In this document: piece by piece, positions 1 through 6,509 of the stretch
How the letters are laid out: each line of letters begins with the position of its first letter
Numbering within the stretch: position 1 is the stretch's first letter
Assembly (NCBI GenBank): GCA_905211345.1
Contig: CAJMAO010000059.1
Coordinates: forward strand, 1 to 10,020
DNA: 10,020 nt
Reading direction: 5' to 3'
Origin: an uncultured Prevotella sp.
GTDB lineage: Bacteria > Bacteroidota > Bacteroidia > Bacteroidales > Bacteroidaceae
Translations under genes and position numbers: made by a program
The notes under the pieces: model-generated
Seen by the model: the letters and a program-made list of their open reading frames with translations, nothing else
Told to the model about the DNA's origin: nothing
Database searches by the model: none

Positions 1-69
1 GACGCCGCCAAGTTCGTCACCGGCACGGTTGCCGTCGTCGACGGAGGATTTAACGTCTTCGCTATGTAA
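1..69 (+). CDS. Short-chain dehydrogenase/reductase, C-terminal end only
   Basis: Frame 1 runs from the window edge to a TAA at 67-69 and encodes 22 residues, the tail of a gene that starts outside the window. The pattern F-V-T-G-T-x-x-x-V-D-G-G-F is the hallmark end of classical SDR enzymes, where the last beta strand and the VDGGF turn close the Rossmann fold. These enzymes are soluble NAD(P)-dependent oxidoreductases. The ending resembles sugar-acid oxidoreductases such as the D-mannonate oxidoreductase type found in Bacteroidales, but 22 residues cannot settle the substrate. A strong terminator starts about 80 bases downstream, so this is probably the last gene of its operon. Family assignment is confident; specificity is not. 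Confidence 0.8.
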   Translation, partial: DAAKFVTGTVAVVDGGFNVFAM

Positions 70-147
70 TTCAAGCCATGCCGTAACGCTTTAACGGTAT
101 GTGGCTGGCAGGCATGAAATCCCTTGATCCGTTTTTATAGTCTTTGT

Positions 148-194
148 GAAATCCTGCGGAACGAATGGAAACGTTCCGCAGGATTTCTTTTTCT
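148..194 (+). terminator. Intrinsic terminator after the SDR gene
   Basis: A perfect 16-base-pair stem (148-163 with 172-187) encloses an 8-base loop and is followed by five T and further T-rich bases (188-196). This is a textbook rho-independent terminator reading rightward. It closes the SDR transcript and insulates it from the recombinase gene. A short frame covering 124-330 crosses this hairpin and is not believed to be a gene. Confidence 0.9.
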
Positions 195-251
195 TTCATG
201 CCGTAGGTGGAAATATATCTTGTCTATAACGGCGTTTTACCAATTCATGGG

Positions 252-264
252 TTGTTTTAAACAA
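252..264. promoter_or_regulatory. Small AT-rich palindrome upstream of the recombinase
   Basis: Bases 252-264 form an odd palindrome (TTGTTT, T, AAACAA) in the A/T-rich leader of the recombinase gene, about 85 bases before its start codon. It could be an operator or a recombinase arm site, but a 13-base AT-rich palindrome also arises by chance. No clear TTTG/TAnnTTTG promoter pair is visible between 195 and 349. The nearest -7 lookalike is TACGTTCC at 287-294, without a matching upstream box. Confidence 0.2.
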
Positions 265-349
265 GCATGTAAAATGCCCCAAACCTTACGTTCCGGATTT
301 TTATCAGTAATATGTCATTATAAAAATTAAAACAATAAAATAAAAACTC

Positions 350-1564
350 ATGGCATCATTCAGATTAAAATTCCGTCCTTCAACGGTAGAAGGCAGGACA
401 GGCACATTGTATTTCCAAATCGTCCACAGGCGCTCCGTGCGGACGGTTTTTACCGATTACCGCGTAACGCCCGAAGAATGGGATGATGGTACTTCTTCCA
501 TACGCATTACGGGAACGCCGGAAAGACAGGCGCATTTACGGCTTTTGGCATCAAAGGTACAGTGGAAAGTCAGGCAGTTGGCTGCCATAATTACCGAAAA
601 GGAGCAGGCTCTGCTTGAATATACGGCAGACGACATCGTGTCGGCGTACAGGCTTTTGCCTCCAAGCCAGACCCTGTTCGGTTTCATAAACGGCATGGCG
701 GTGAAGAAAATGAGGGTAGGGCGGTATGGCACAGCCAAGACCTACCGCGACGCGCTGGCAAGTTTTGCGCGGTTTCGTGAGGGTGAAGACATTACTATCG
801 ACGCTCTTGATGCCGAAACGATGAACCTGTATGAGGCGTGGATGAAAGGATGCGGACTGAAGCGCAACTCCTCGTCGTGCTACTTGCGGACGTTGCGGAC
901 ATTGTACAGGAAGGCAGTAGAAACCGGGCTTACTCCCGATAATGATATTTTCCGGCATGTGTTCACGGGCTTCGCCAAGACTTGCAAGCGCGCCATAACG
1001 TTCGAGTCGATACGTAAGATACAGTCTCTCAATCTGCCGGAAGGCTCGTCGCTCGCCTTTGCGCGTGACATGTTCATGCTCAGTATTTACCTGCAGGGGA
1101 TGTCGTTCGTCGATATGGCTTATCTCAGGAAGGCGGACATAAGGGACGGGCAGCTGCAATATGGCAGAAAGAAAACAGGGCAGATATTGACGATAAAATG
1201 GGAAAAGCCCATGCAAGACATCGTGGACGGATACGCCAGCCTGACAAACGACAGTCCGTACTTGCTGCCTATAATAACACGGAACGGCGGAACGGAGCGG
1301 AGCCAGTATGAGAGAATGGAGCACAAAGTGAACCGGAACTTGAAGAAAATCGGCGGAATGGCAGGTTTGTCCACAACACTTACAACTTACGTGGCGCGCC
1401 ATTCATGGGCCAGTGGGATGAGGGACATGGGCTTCGACATATCCGTCATCAGCAAGGGGTTAGGGCATGAAAACCTGAAAACAACCCAGATATATCTTTC
1501 AACCATAGATACGGCCACGGTTGCGTGCGCAAACAGGAAATTGATAAATAAGATATTGAAGTGA
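350..1564 (+). CDS. Tyrosine recombinase / integrase, Bacteroides type
   Basis: A 404-residue site-specific recombinase that would break and rejoin DNA through a phosphotyrosine intermediate. Domain order: an N-terminal arm-binding domain (about 1-95), a SAM-like core-binding domain (about 105-205), and a catalytic domain (about 215-404). Candidate catalytic residues are Lys274/275 in the beta-hairpin, Arg350 in Y-V-A-R-H-S-W-A, His373 in G-L-G-H-E-N and nucleophile Tyr382 in T-T-Q-I-Y-L. Two canonical residues differ: the first Arg is Ser252 (Q-G-M-S-F-V-D), and the first His of HxxR is Tyr347. The loss of the first Arg is known from IntDOT-like Bacteroides enzymes, so it does not imply inactivity. 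The start at 350 follows an A-rich leader without a Shine-Dalgarno sequence, as expected for Bacteroidetes. No excisionase, mobilisation or cargo gene lies nearby. It could be an island integrase, a remnant or a DNA invertase. Confidence 0.92.
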   Translation: MASFRLKFRPSTVEGRTGTLYFQIVHRRSVRTVFTDYRVTPEEWDDGTSSIRITGTPERQAHLRLLASKVQWKVRQLAAIITEKEQALLEYTADDIVSAYRLLPPSQTLFGFINGMAVKKMRVGRYGTAKTYRDALASFARFREGEDITIDALDAETMNLYEAWMKGCGLKRNSSSCYLRTLRTLYRKAVETGLTPDNDIFRHVFTGFAKTCKRAITFESIRKIQSLNLPEGSSLAFARDMFMLSIYLQGMSFVDMAYLRKADIRDGQLQYGRKKTGQILTIKWEKPMQDIVDGYASLTNDSPYLLPIITRNGGTERSQYERMEHKVNRNLKKIGGMAGLSTTLTTYVARHSWASGMRDMGFDISVISKGLGHENLKTTQIYLSTIDTATVACANRKLINKILK

Positions 1565-1574
1565 GTTGAAACGT

Positions 1575-1652
1575 CAGGCAATGTCAAAGTCGTTTTCCTT
1601 GTTTTACCGTATGTGCGGAATCCGTAAAGCATCCGGCAAGAAGTATTGCCTG
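1575..1652. repeat. Short inverted repeat downstream of the recombinase
   Basis: The 8-mer CAGGCAAT at 1575-1582 recurs inverted at 1645-1652, 62 bases apart, in the short gap between the recombinase stop and the tRNA terminator. Spacing and position would suit recombinase binding arms, but the identity does not extend past 8 bases, so chance cannot be excluded. No copy was noticed on the other side of the gene. Confidence 0.2.
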
Positions 1653-1666
1653 TTTACGCAAAAAAT

Positions 1667-1706
1667 AAAAGCAGCGGTTTATGCTTGTCTGTAAACCGCT
1701 GCTTTT
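1667..1706. terminator. Bidirectional intrinsic terminator between recombinase and tRNA
   Basis: A 15-base-pair perfect stem (1667-1681 with 1692-1706) with a 10-base loop sits between two converging genes. Read leftward it begins five bases past the tRNA 3' end and is followed by TTTT-A-TTTTTT, an excellent tRNA terminator. Read rightward it ends in a short T run (1703-1707) and can also stop the recombinase transcript. Confidence 0.88.
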
Positions 1707-1711
1707 TAACG

Positions 1712-1785
1712 TGGGCCATCCAGGGCTTGAACCTGGGACCTCCAGATTATGAGTCTGTTGCTCTAACCAACTGAGCTAAAAGCCC
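1712..1785 (-). tRNA. tRNA with CAT anticodon (elongator Met, or lysidine-modified Ile2)
   Basis: The minus strand folds into a 74-nucleotide cloverleaf: D arm GCTC/GAGC, anticodon loop C-T-CAT-A-A, a 5-base variable loop, T arm CCAGG-TTCAAGC-CCTGG and discriminator A73. CCA is not encoded; CG follows A73. It is not the initiator: position 1 pairs with 72, and the anticodon stem lacks the three G-C pairs of fMet tRNA. A CAT anticodon can read Met or, after TilS converts C34 to lysidine, Ile AUA; sequence reading alone does not separate these. Two stem positions are unpaired, T6-T67 in the acceptor stem and A27-G43 at the top of the anticodon stem, with a T5-G68 wobble beside the first. The gene has its own promoter and terminator. 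Confidence 0.93.
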
Positions 1786-1818
1786 TACTCAGACCGCTGT
1801 GGGTCAAGATTTCGTGTG

Positions 1819-1850
1819 CAAAGGTACTGTTATTTGTGTAAACTGCCAAA
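1819..1850 (-). promoter_or_regulatory. tRNA promoter, Bacteroidetes consensus
   Basis: On the minus strand, TTTG (complement of 1847-1850) is followed after exactly 20 bases by TACCTTTG (complement of 1819-1826), matching the Bacteroidetes -33/-7 consensus TTTG and TAnnTTTG. Transcription would begin near 1812, giving a leader of about 27 bases before the tRNA at 1785. An A/T-rich tract lies just upstream (1851-1865). This is one of the two best promoters in the window. Confidence 0.88.
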
Positions 1851-2065
1851 TTTTTTTTGCAAAATGTGCGTTAAAACATGAAAATCGTTGCAAAGATTGA
1901 TGAAAACAGGTGTGGAACGGTGTTTTTTCGGCCATTTTCCCTGCTTTCTTGTGTGTCGGCGTTTTTGTGCTGCGGCACGGGCTGTGAGGCCGTTTCCGGA
2001 CGCAGGTCGTGGCGGCTTTGTAAGTGGCTGTAATTCAATGGCTTTCCAATATGCCGTGTTTTGCC

Positions 2066-2109
2066 TTGCAAAAGGTGGCCTTTTAGCGTGCGAAAGACGG
2101 CCTTTTGCA
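2066..2109. repeat. Hairpin repeat, copy 1 (imperfect)
   Basis: A 44-base unit that begins TTGCAAAAGG and ends GGCCTTTTGCA. It folds into a stem of up to 17 pairs with two mismatches and two G-T wobbles around a loop centred on GCGTGC. The same 44-base layout, about three-quarters identical by eye, recurs at 9417-9460, more than 7 kb away, and a partial relative lies at 9470-9509. It is intergenic in both places, which suits a dispersed REP-like element. Its TTGCAAAAGG/CCTTTTGC outer stem is unchanged between the copies while the inner stem varies. Confidence 0.7.
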
Positions 2110-2164
2110 GCGCCGTTTGCCGTGTCTTGGAAAACGGCTTGCGGCATAAAATATGGAAAGATAC

Positions 2165-2227
2165 GTTAAATTTGCGTGATAATGCTTGTTGGCAGAGGTT
2201 TATGTCGGCTATTTGTGTTAAATTTGC
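2165..2227 (+). promoter_or_regulatory. Two promoter-like -7 boxes before the ATPase gene
   Basis: The 11-mer GTTAAATTTGC occurs at 2165-2175 and again at 2217-2227, 52 bases apart. Each contains TAAATTTG, a match to the Bacteroidetes -7 box TAnnTTTG. Neither has a good TTTG box 20 bases upstream, so both are incomplete promoters. The downstream copy would start transcription near 2233 and leave a leader of about 30 bases before the ATPase start at 2263, the more plausible arrangement. The duplication may give tandem promoters or paired regulator sites. Confidence 0.5.
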
Positions 2228-2262
2228 AGCCGATATTAACTTAATCATTTTTGGATTTTTAA

Positions 2263-4872
2263 ATGAGCAACGAGATTAACCCGTTATTCAGCAATCCGCG
2301 CGGATTGACGGATAACGAAGTGGCGAAGAGCCGCGCCCGGCATGGCGAGAACACGCTTACGCCCCCTAAGAGGACTCCGCTTTGGAAACTCTATCTTGAG
2401 AAATACAAGGACCCTATCATTAAAATCTTACTTGTGGCCGCTGTCATTTCGCTCGGTTTGGCCGCGATACACGGCGAGTATGTCGAGACTATCGGCATAA
2501 TCCTTGCCATTGTGCTGGCCACTACCATCGGATTTTGGTTTGAGATGGATGCCGCCAAGAAGTTCAACGTGCTCACGGCGCTGGGCGAGGAGTCGCCCGT
2601 TAAGGTGAGGCGCGACGGCAAGGTGGTGGAAATAGCGCGCAAGGATGTCGTCGTGGGCGATGTCGTTATAATAGAGGTGGGTGACGAAATCCCCGCCGAC
2701 GGTACGCTAATCGAATCGACCGACCTTCAGATTGACGAGTCGTCGCTCACGGGCGAACCTATAATCACGAAGCACGCCGACCCCGAGAAGAACGACAAGG
2801 AGGCTACTTACCCCTCGTCGAAGGTGCTGCGCAGCACGATGGTGATGAACGGCCGCGGCTCGTATCAGGTGACCGAGGTGGGCGATGCCACGGAGATTGG
2901 CAAGGTGTCGCGCGCCAGCACCGAGATGACGTCGGTGAAGACGCCGCTCAACCTGCAGCTCGACAAGCTGGCCAAGCTCATCAGCAAGTTCGGAATAGGC
3001 ATATCGGTGGCGGCCTTCGTGATATTTTTAGGCCGTGACATTGTGGTAGATGCCGACGGCGTTTGGGCGTCAACCGACTATCTGCGCATGGCCGAGACGG
3101 TGCTGCAATACTTCATGATGGCCGTCACGCTGATAGTCATGGCCGTGCCCGAGGGCATGCCTATGGCCGTCACCCTGAGCCTCGCGCTCAATATGAGGCG
3201 CATGTTGAAGAACAATAACCTTGTGCGCAAGCTGCACGCCTGCGAGACTATGGGGGCCGTGACGGTAATCTGCACCGACAAGACGGGCACGCTCACGCAG
3301 AACAAGATGCAAGTGGCCGAGATGCAGCAGTACGATTCCGACGATGCGCTTTTCCGCTCGTCGATAGCCCTGAACACCACGGCCCACCTCGATGCCGAGG
3401 GCGGCAAGGGCATAGGCAATCCTACGGAGATAGCCCTGCTGTTGTGGCTTGAGAAAAACGGTGTTGACTATAAGACGCTTAGGAAAGACGAGGACATCGA
3501 GGCGCAGCTGCCGTTCTCTACCGAAAGGAAATACATGGCTACGGTGGGCAAGGTGGCCGGATGCCGCGTGCTTATGATTAAAGGCGCGCCCGAGATAATC
3601 ATGTCGATGTGCGACATCGACGACACGGCGCGCAAGGAGATAGCCGACCGCCTGAGAGGATACCAGAACCAAGCCATGCGTACGCTGGCCTTCGCTTACC
3701 GTGTGCTGGCCGCCGGCGAGCAGCCCGACATGGGAGCCGTAGCCGCAGGGCCTAAACTGGCGTTCCAAGCCGTAACGGCGATAAGTGACCCGATACGCCA
3801 AGACGTGCCCGACGCAGTGAAACAATGTGTCAGCGCGGGCATACAAGTGAAGATTGTTACAGGCGACACGTCGGCCACGGCTATCGAGATAGCGCGCCAA
3901 ATAGGCATTTGGGACAAACAGACACCGGCCGAGGCGCAGATAACAGGCCCCGACTTTGCCGCCCTATCAGATGAAAAGGCGTTCGAGCTTGTGCCGAAGC
4001 TGCGTGTGATGAGCCGTGCGAGACCGACCGACAAGCAGCGTCTCGTGAACCTGTTGCAGAAACATAATGCCGTAGTTGCGGTCACAGGCGACGGCACAAA
4101 CGACGCTCCCGCTTTGCACCACGCCCACGTCGGCCTGTCGTTAGGCTCGGGAACGTCGGTTGCAAAGGAAGCCAGCGACATGACGCTTATCGACGACTCG
4201 TTCCGCAGCATAGTGAATGCCGTGATGTGGGGGCGCTCGCTTTACAGGAACATACAGCGCTTCCTGTTTTTCCAGCTGGTGGTCAACGTCACTGCCCTGT
4301 TGCTCGTCTTGGGCGGTTCGTTCTTGGGAACAGAGCTTCCTCTTACCGTCACCCAGATACTTTGGGTCAACCTTATAATGGACACCTTTGCCGCTCTTGC
4401 GCTGGCTTCGCTGCCTCCTTCGCGTGAAGTTATGAAAGACAAGCCCCGCAAGCAGACCGACTTTATCATAACCAAGGGCATGGCCAAAGGCATCGTTGGC
4501 ATCGGCGTGGCGTTCTTCGCGGTGCTGTTCGCATTCCTCATCCACTGCAACCAGAGTGGCGGAGACGTACATCTGCACGAACTGTCGCTGTTCTTCACCA
4601 CGTTCGTGATGCTACAGTTCTGGAATCTTTTCAACGCTAAGGCGTTCGGTTCCAACCATTCGGCTTTCCACGCCTTCACCCATGACAACGGACTTCTGCT
4701 CGTGCTGCTCATCATTTTGGGCGGACAGTGGCTCATTGTGACTTTCGGCGGCAAGATGTTCCGCACCGATCCACTCTCCCTGCAAGAGTGGCTCGTCATC
4801 ATAGCAAGCACGTCCCTAGTGCTTTGGATTGGCGAGATATGGCGCATGGTAAAGCGTTTGAAGGCTAAATGA
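2263..4872 (+). CDS. Calcium-translocating P-type ATPase, PMCA-like (P2B)
   Basis: An 869-residue inner-membrane pump that uses ATP to export Ca2+ from the cytoplasm, of usual length for bacterial PMCA-like enzymes. N-terminal cation-ATPase domain (1-70); helices M1-M2 (about 54-93); actuator loop T-G-E at 163-165; M3-M4 (about 243-300) with ion-binding P-E-G-M-P at 296-300; phosphorylated Asp339 in D-K-T-G-T-L-T; nucleotide-binding K-G-A-P-E at 440-444; T-G-D at 533-535; hinge T-G-D-G-T-N-D-A-P at 608-616; M5-M10 (about 668-861). M6 reads W-V-N-L-I-M-D-T-F-A, with Asn703 and Asp707 as in eukaryotic PMCA pumps, which supports calcium over Na/K, proton or heavy-metal pumps; there are no N-terminal CxxC metal domains. 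All catalytic motifs are intact. The start follows an A/T-rich leader without a Shine-Dalgarno sequence. Its TGA overlaps the next start codon. Calcium specificity is inferred from M4/M6. Confidence 0.95.
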   Translation: MSNEINPLFSNPRGLTDNEVAKSRARHGENTLTPPKRTPLWKLYLEKYKDPIIKILLVAAVISLGLAAIHGEYVETIGIILAIVLATTIGFWFEMDAAKKFNVLTALGEESPVKVRRDGKVVEIARKDVVVGDVVIIEVGDEIPADGTLIESTDLQIDESSLTGEPIITKHADPEKNDKEATYPSSKVLRSTMVMNGRGSYQVTEVGDATEIGKVSRASTEMTSVKTPLNLQLDKLAKLISKFGIGISVAAFVIFLGRDIVVDADGVWASTDYLRMAETVLQYFMMAVTLIVMAVPEGMPMAVTLSLALNMRRMLKNNNLVRKLHACETMGAVTVICTDKTGTLTQNKMQVAEMQQYDSDDALFRSSIALNTTAHLDAEGGKGIGNPTEIALLLWLEKNGVDYKTLRKDEDIEAQLPFSTERKYMATVGKVAGCRVLMIKGAPEIIMSMCDIDDTARKEIADRLRGYQNQAMRTLAFAYRVLAAGEQPDMGAVAAGPKLAFQAVTAISDPIRQDVPDAVKQCVSAGIQVKIVTGDTSATAIEIARQIGIWDKQTPAEAQITGPDFAALSDEKAFELVPKLRVMSRARPTDKQRLVNLLQKHNAVVAVTGDGTNDAPALHHAHVGLSLGSGTSVAKEASDMTLIDDSFRSIVNAVMWGRSLYRNIQRFLFFQLVVNVTALLLVLGGSFLGTELPLTVTQILWVNLIMDTFAALALASLPPSREVMKDKPRKQTDFIITKGMAKGIVGIGVAFFAVLFAFLIHCNQSGGDVHLHELSLFFTTFVMLQFWNLFNAKAFGSNHSAFHAFTHDNGLLLVLLIILGGQWLIVTFGGKMFRTDPLSLQEWLVIIASTSLVLWIGEIWRMVKRLKAK

Positions 4873-5531
4873 CGCGCAACCTTATATTCGATTTCGGCGG
4901 CGTTCTTGTCAATCTTGACCGCCGCCGTTGCGTCGACGCTTTCACGCGGATAGGCGCGGGGGCGATAGCCTGTTACGTAGACGAGTGCAGGCAGGAAGAC
5001 CTTTTTCACGACCTTGAGGTGGGACTGACCGACATCCCGCAGTTTTGCGACGCTGTGCGGCGTGCCTGTCCGGGCTGTATTGCGGACGATGAGGCTATAT
5101 GCGAGGCTTGGAACGCCCTGCTTACAGGTATTCCCCGATACCGCCTTGAGCGGCTGGATGAACTGAAACGCGATTATCGCATAGTGTTGTTGAGCAACAC
5201 CAATCCGATACATTGGGGCAAGGCCGCGGCCTGTTATTTCACGGCTTGCGGCCGTACGGTCGACTATTATTTTGAGAAGACGTTCCTGTCTTACGAAATG
5301 CACCTGTTGAAACCCGACGAGGCGATATACCGCCGCGTGCTTGACGATACTGGCTTCAATGCCTGCGAGACGCTCTTTATCGACGATTCTGCAGCCAACT
5401 GCGCAGGGGCTGAAAGGCTGGGCGTAAACACATTGCACGTTGACCTTGGCGAACCATTTTGCGGTTTGCGGCAAAGCGCAGTGCGGAAGGCTGTGAACGA
5501 GCCTGTAAAAGACACCTTTTTGTGGCCTTAA
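4869..5531 (+). CDS. HAD-superfamily phosphatase, YihX-like (subfamily IA)
   Basis: A 220-residue cytoplasmic hydrolase that probably removes phosphate from a small metabolite through a phospho-aspartate. Motif I is F-D-F-G-G-V-L-V with nucleophile Asp8; motif II L-L-S-N-T-N (Ser109, Asn110); motif III Lys148 in L-L-K-P-D; motif IV F-I-D-D-S (Asp172, Asp173) followed by N-x-x-G-A-x-x-L-G. The residue two after Asp8 is Gly, not Asp, as in E. coli YihX, the alpha-D-glucose-1-phosphatase, whose S-N-T-N and D-D-N/S-x-x-N signatures also match. Residues of about 20-100 form the helical cap. The start ATG overlaps the ATPase stop in the sequence ATGA, which implies translational coupling. The substrate is unproven; sugar phosphate is a family-based guess. 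The last residues (K-D-T-F-L-W-P) are not recognised. Confidence 0.87.
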   Translation: MTRNLIFDFGGVLVNLDRRRCVDAFTRIGAGAIACYVDECRQEDLFHDLEVGLTDIPQFCDAVRRACPGCIADDEAICEAWNALLTGIPRYRLERLDELKRDYRIVLLSNTNPIHWGKAAACYFTACGRTVDYYFEKTFLSYEMHLLKPDEAIYRRVLDDTGFNACETLFIDDSAANCAGAERLGVNTLHVDLGEPFCGLRQSAVRKAVNEPVKDTFLWP

Positions 5532-5561
5532 AGGCATCTTTTTATAATAACATCTGTCAGC

Positions 5562-6509
5562 ATGATGAATTTATATGATATATCCTTAACCGGCAGTATG
5601 CCATCAACAGCCGCTCCGTGCGCGGCTACGGTCGGCTTTTTTGACGGCGTACACCGTGGGCACCGTTACCTTATCGACAAGGTGAAGGCCGTTGCCGCCG
5701 GTCGCGGTTTACAGTCAACGGTCGTCACTTTCGACCGTCATCCACGGTTGGTGCTGCATACGGACTTCCAGCCGCGCCTGTTGACGACCAACGGCGAGAA
5801 GTCGGCGTTGCTGTCGGCCACGGGCGTTGACAACTGTGCCGTGCTGCATTTCGACGAGGATATGGCGGCTCTTTCGGCGCGTGAGTTCATGCAGTCGGTG
5901 TTGCGCGACCGTCTTAACGTGCGTGTTTTGATAACGGGTTACGACAATCGCTTCGGCCACAACCGCGCCGAAGGTTTTGACGACTATGTGCGTTACGGGC
6001 GTGAGCTGGGCATCGAGGTCGTGCCCGCAGACGCTTTCACGCTCAATGGCGTGCGCGTAAGTTCGTCGGTGGTGCGCTCGTTTCTTTCGGCCGGCGAGGC
6101 CGGCATGGCCGCGATGTGCCTCGGTTATCGTTATAAGATTAGCGGAAAGGTGGTGGGCGGTTATCATGAAGGGCGTAAAATGGGATTCCCCACGGCCAAT
6201 ATCGAGGTGGCTGACATGCTTAAACTTATGCCTGAGGCCGGTGTTTACGCCGTCAGGGCGAGTGTGGAAGGAGTGGCGCAGCCGCTCGACGGCATGATGA
6301 ACATAGGCACCCGGCCTACTTTCGACGGCTCGACAACAACGCTGGAGGTGAACCTTTTCGGTTTCAGCGGTGATATTTACGGGCGCGGCATAACTGTGGA
6401 ATTTCACCAACGCCTGCGCGAAGAACGCAAGTTCGGTTCTGTAAAAAAACTCATCGAGCAGCTTGAACGGGATAAGGTTGAGGCCGAAAAAGTGTTGAAT
6501 GTCGGATAG
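5562..6509 (+). CDS. ribF: Bifunctional riboflavin kinase / FAD synthetase
   Basis: A 315-residue cytoplasmic enzyme that phosphorylates riboflavin to FMN and adenylylates FMN to FAD. The N-terminal adenylyltransferase domain (about 18-185) shows G-F-F-D-G-V-H-R-G-H at 25-34, the nucleotidyltransferase HxGH-type motif, then T-F-D-R-H-P at 56-61, G-Y-D-N-R-F-G at 126-132 and V-S-S-S-V-V-R at 166-172. The C-terminal riboflavin kinase domain (about 186-310) shows G-R-K-M-G-F-P-T-A-N-I at 204-214, N-I-G-T-R-P-T-F at 247-254 and the probable catalytic Glu262 in L-E-V-N-L. Length is typical of the family. It starts 30 bases after the HAD gene, so it is probably in the same transcript. Two adjacent ATGs (5562 and 5565) are possible starts. 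FAD is needed by the nearby type II NADH dehydrogenase, although that gene is on the other strand. Confidence 0.96.
   Translation: MMNLYDISLTGSMPSTAAPCAATVGFFDGVHRGHRYLIDKVKAVAAGRGLQSTVVTFDRHPRLVLHTDFQPRLLTTNGEKSALLSATGVDNCAVLHFDEDMAALSAREFMQSVLRDRLNVRVLITGYDNRFGHNRAEGFDDYVRYGRELGIEVVPADAFTLNGVRVSSSVVRSFLSAGEAGMAAMCLGYRYKISGKVVGGYHEGRKMGFPTANIEVADMLKLMPEAGVYAVRASVEGVAQPLDGMMNIGTRPTFDGSTTTLEVNLFGFSGDIYGRGITVEFHQRLREERKFGSVKKLIEQLERDKVEAEKVLNVG

Larger units (their letters stand above)
1851..2262. other. Long gene-free stretch before the calcium pump gene
   Basis: About 410 bases without a convincing gene. Open frames exist on both strands (for example 1888-2169 plus and 1871-2248 minus), but their products look like low-complexity noise, overlap each other and run through the hairpin repeat, so they are not called. 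The contents recognised are the hairpin repeat at 2066-2109, a looser inverted region around it (ATGCCG-type ends near 2051 and 2146, GCCGTTT/AAACGGC at 2112-2138), and two promoter-like 11-mers near the ATPase gene. A non-coding RNA cannot be excluded, but nothing specific was recognised. Confidence 0.5.

Noticed and set aside
124..330. 68-codon open frame between the SDR gene and the recombinase
   Set aside because: It crosses the strong terminator hairpin at 148-194, has no plausible promoter or family, and its composition is noise-like.
70..349. Duplicated tRNA 3' end (attachment site) on the far side of the recombinase
   Set aside because: I compared the tRNA 3' sequence with this region by eye and found no convincing match.
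1888..2169. 93-codon open frame before the ATPase gene (and overlapping minus-strand frames)
   Set aside because: The frame runs through the hairpin repeat, and its low-complexity product competes with overlapping frames on the other strand. A related peptide pattern appears at the other repeat copy simply because the DNA repeat is translated.
3070..3900. 276-codon minus-strand frame inside the ATPase gene
   Set aside because: It is a shadow of a conserved gene with all catalytic motifs intact; the product is rich in His, Arg and Gly, as antisense frames of GC-rich genes are.
4242..5537. 431-codon minus-strand frame across the ATPase and HAD genes
   Set aside because: It lies opposite two well-supported genes and shows no recognisable motifs.
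5505..5550. Possible degenerate hairpin repeat or terminator at the end of the HAD gene
   Set aside because: AAAAGAC and CCTTTT pieces are present, but the unit layout is missing, and the GCC/GGC stem before the T run is only three pairs.
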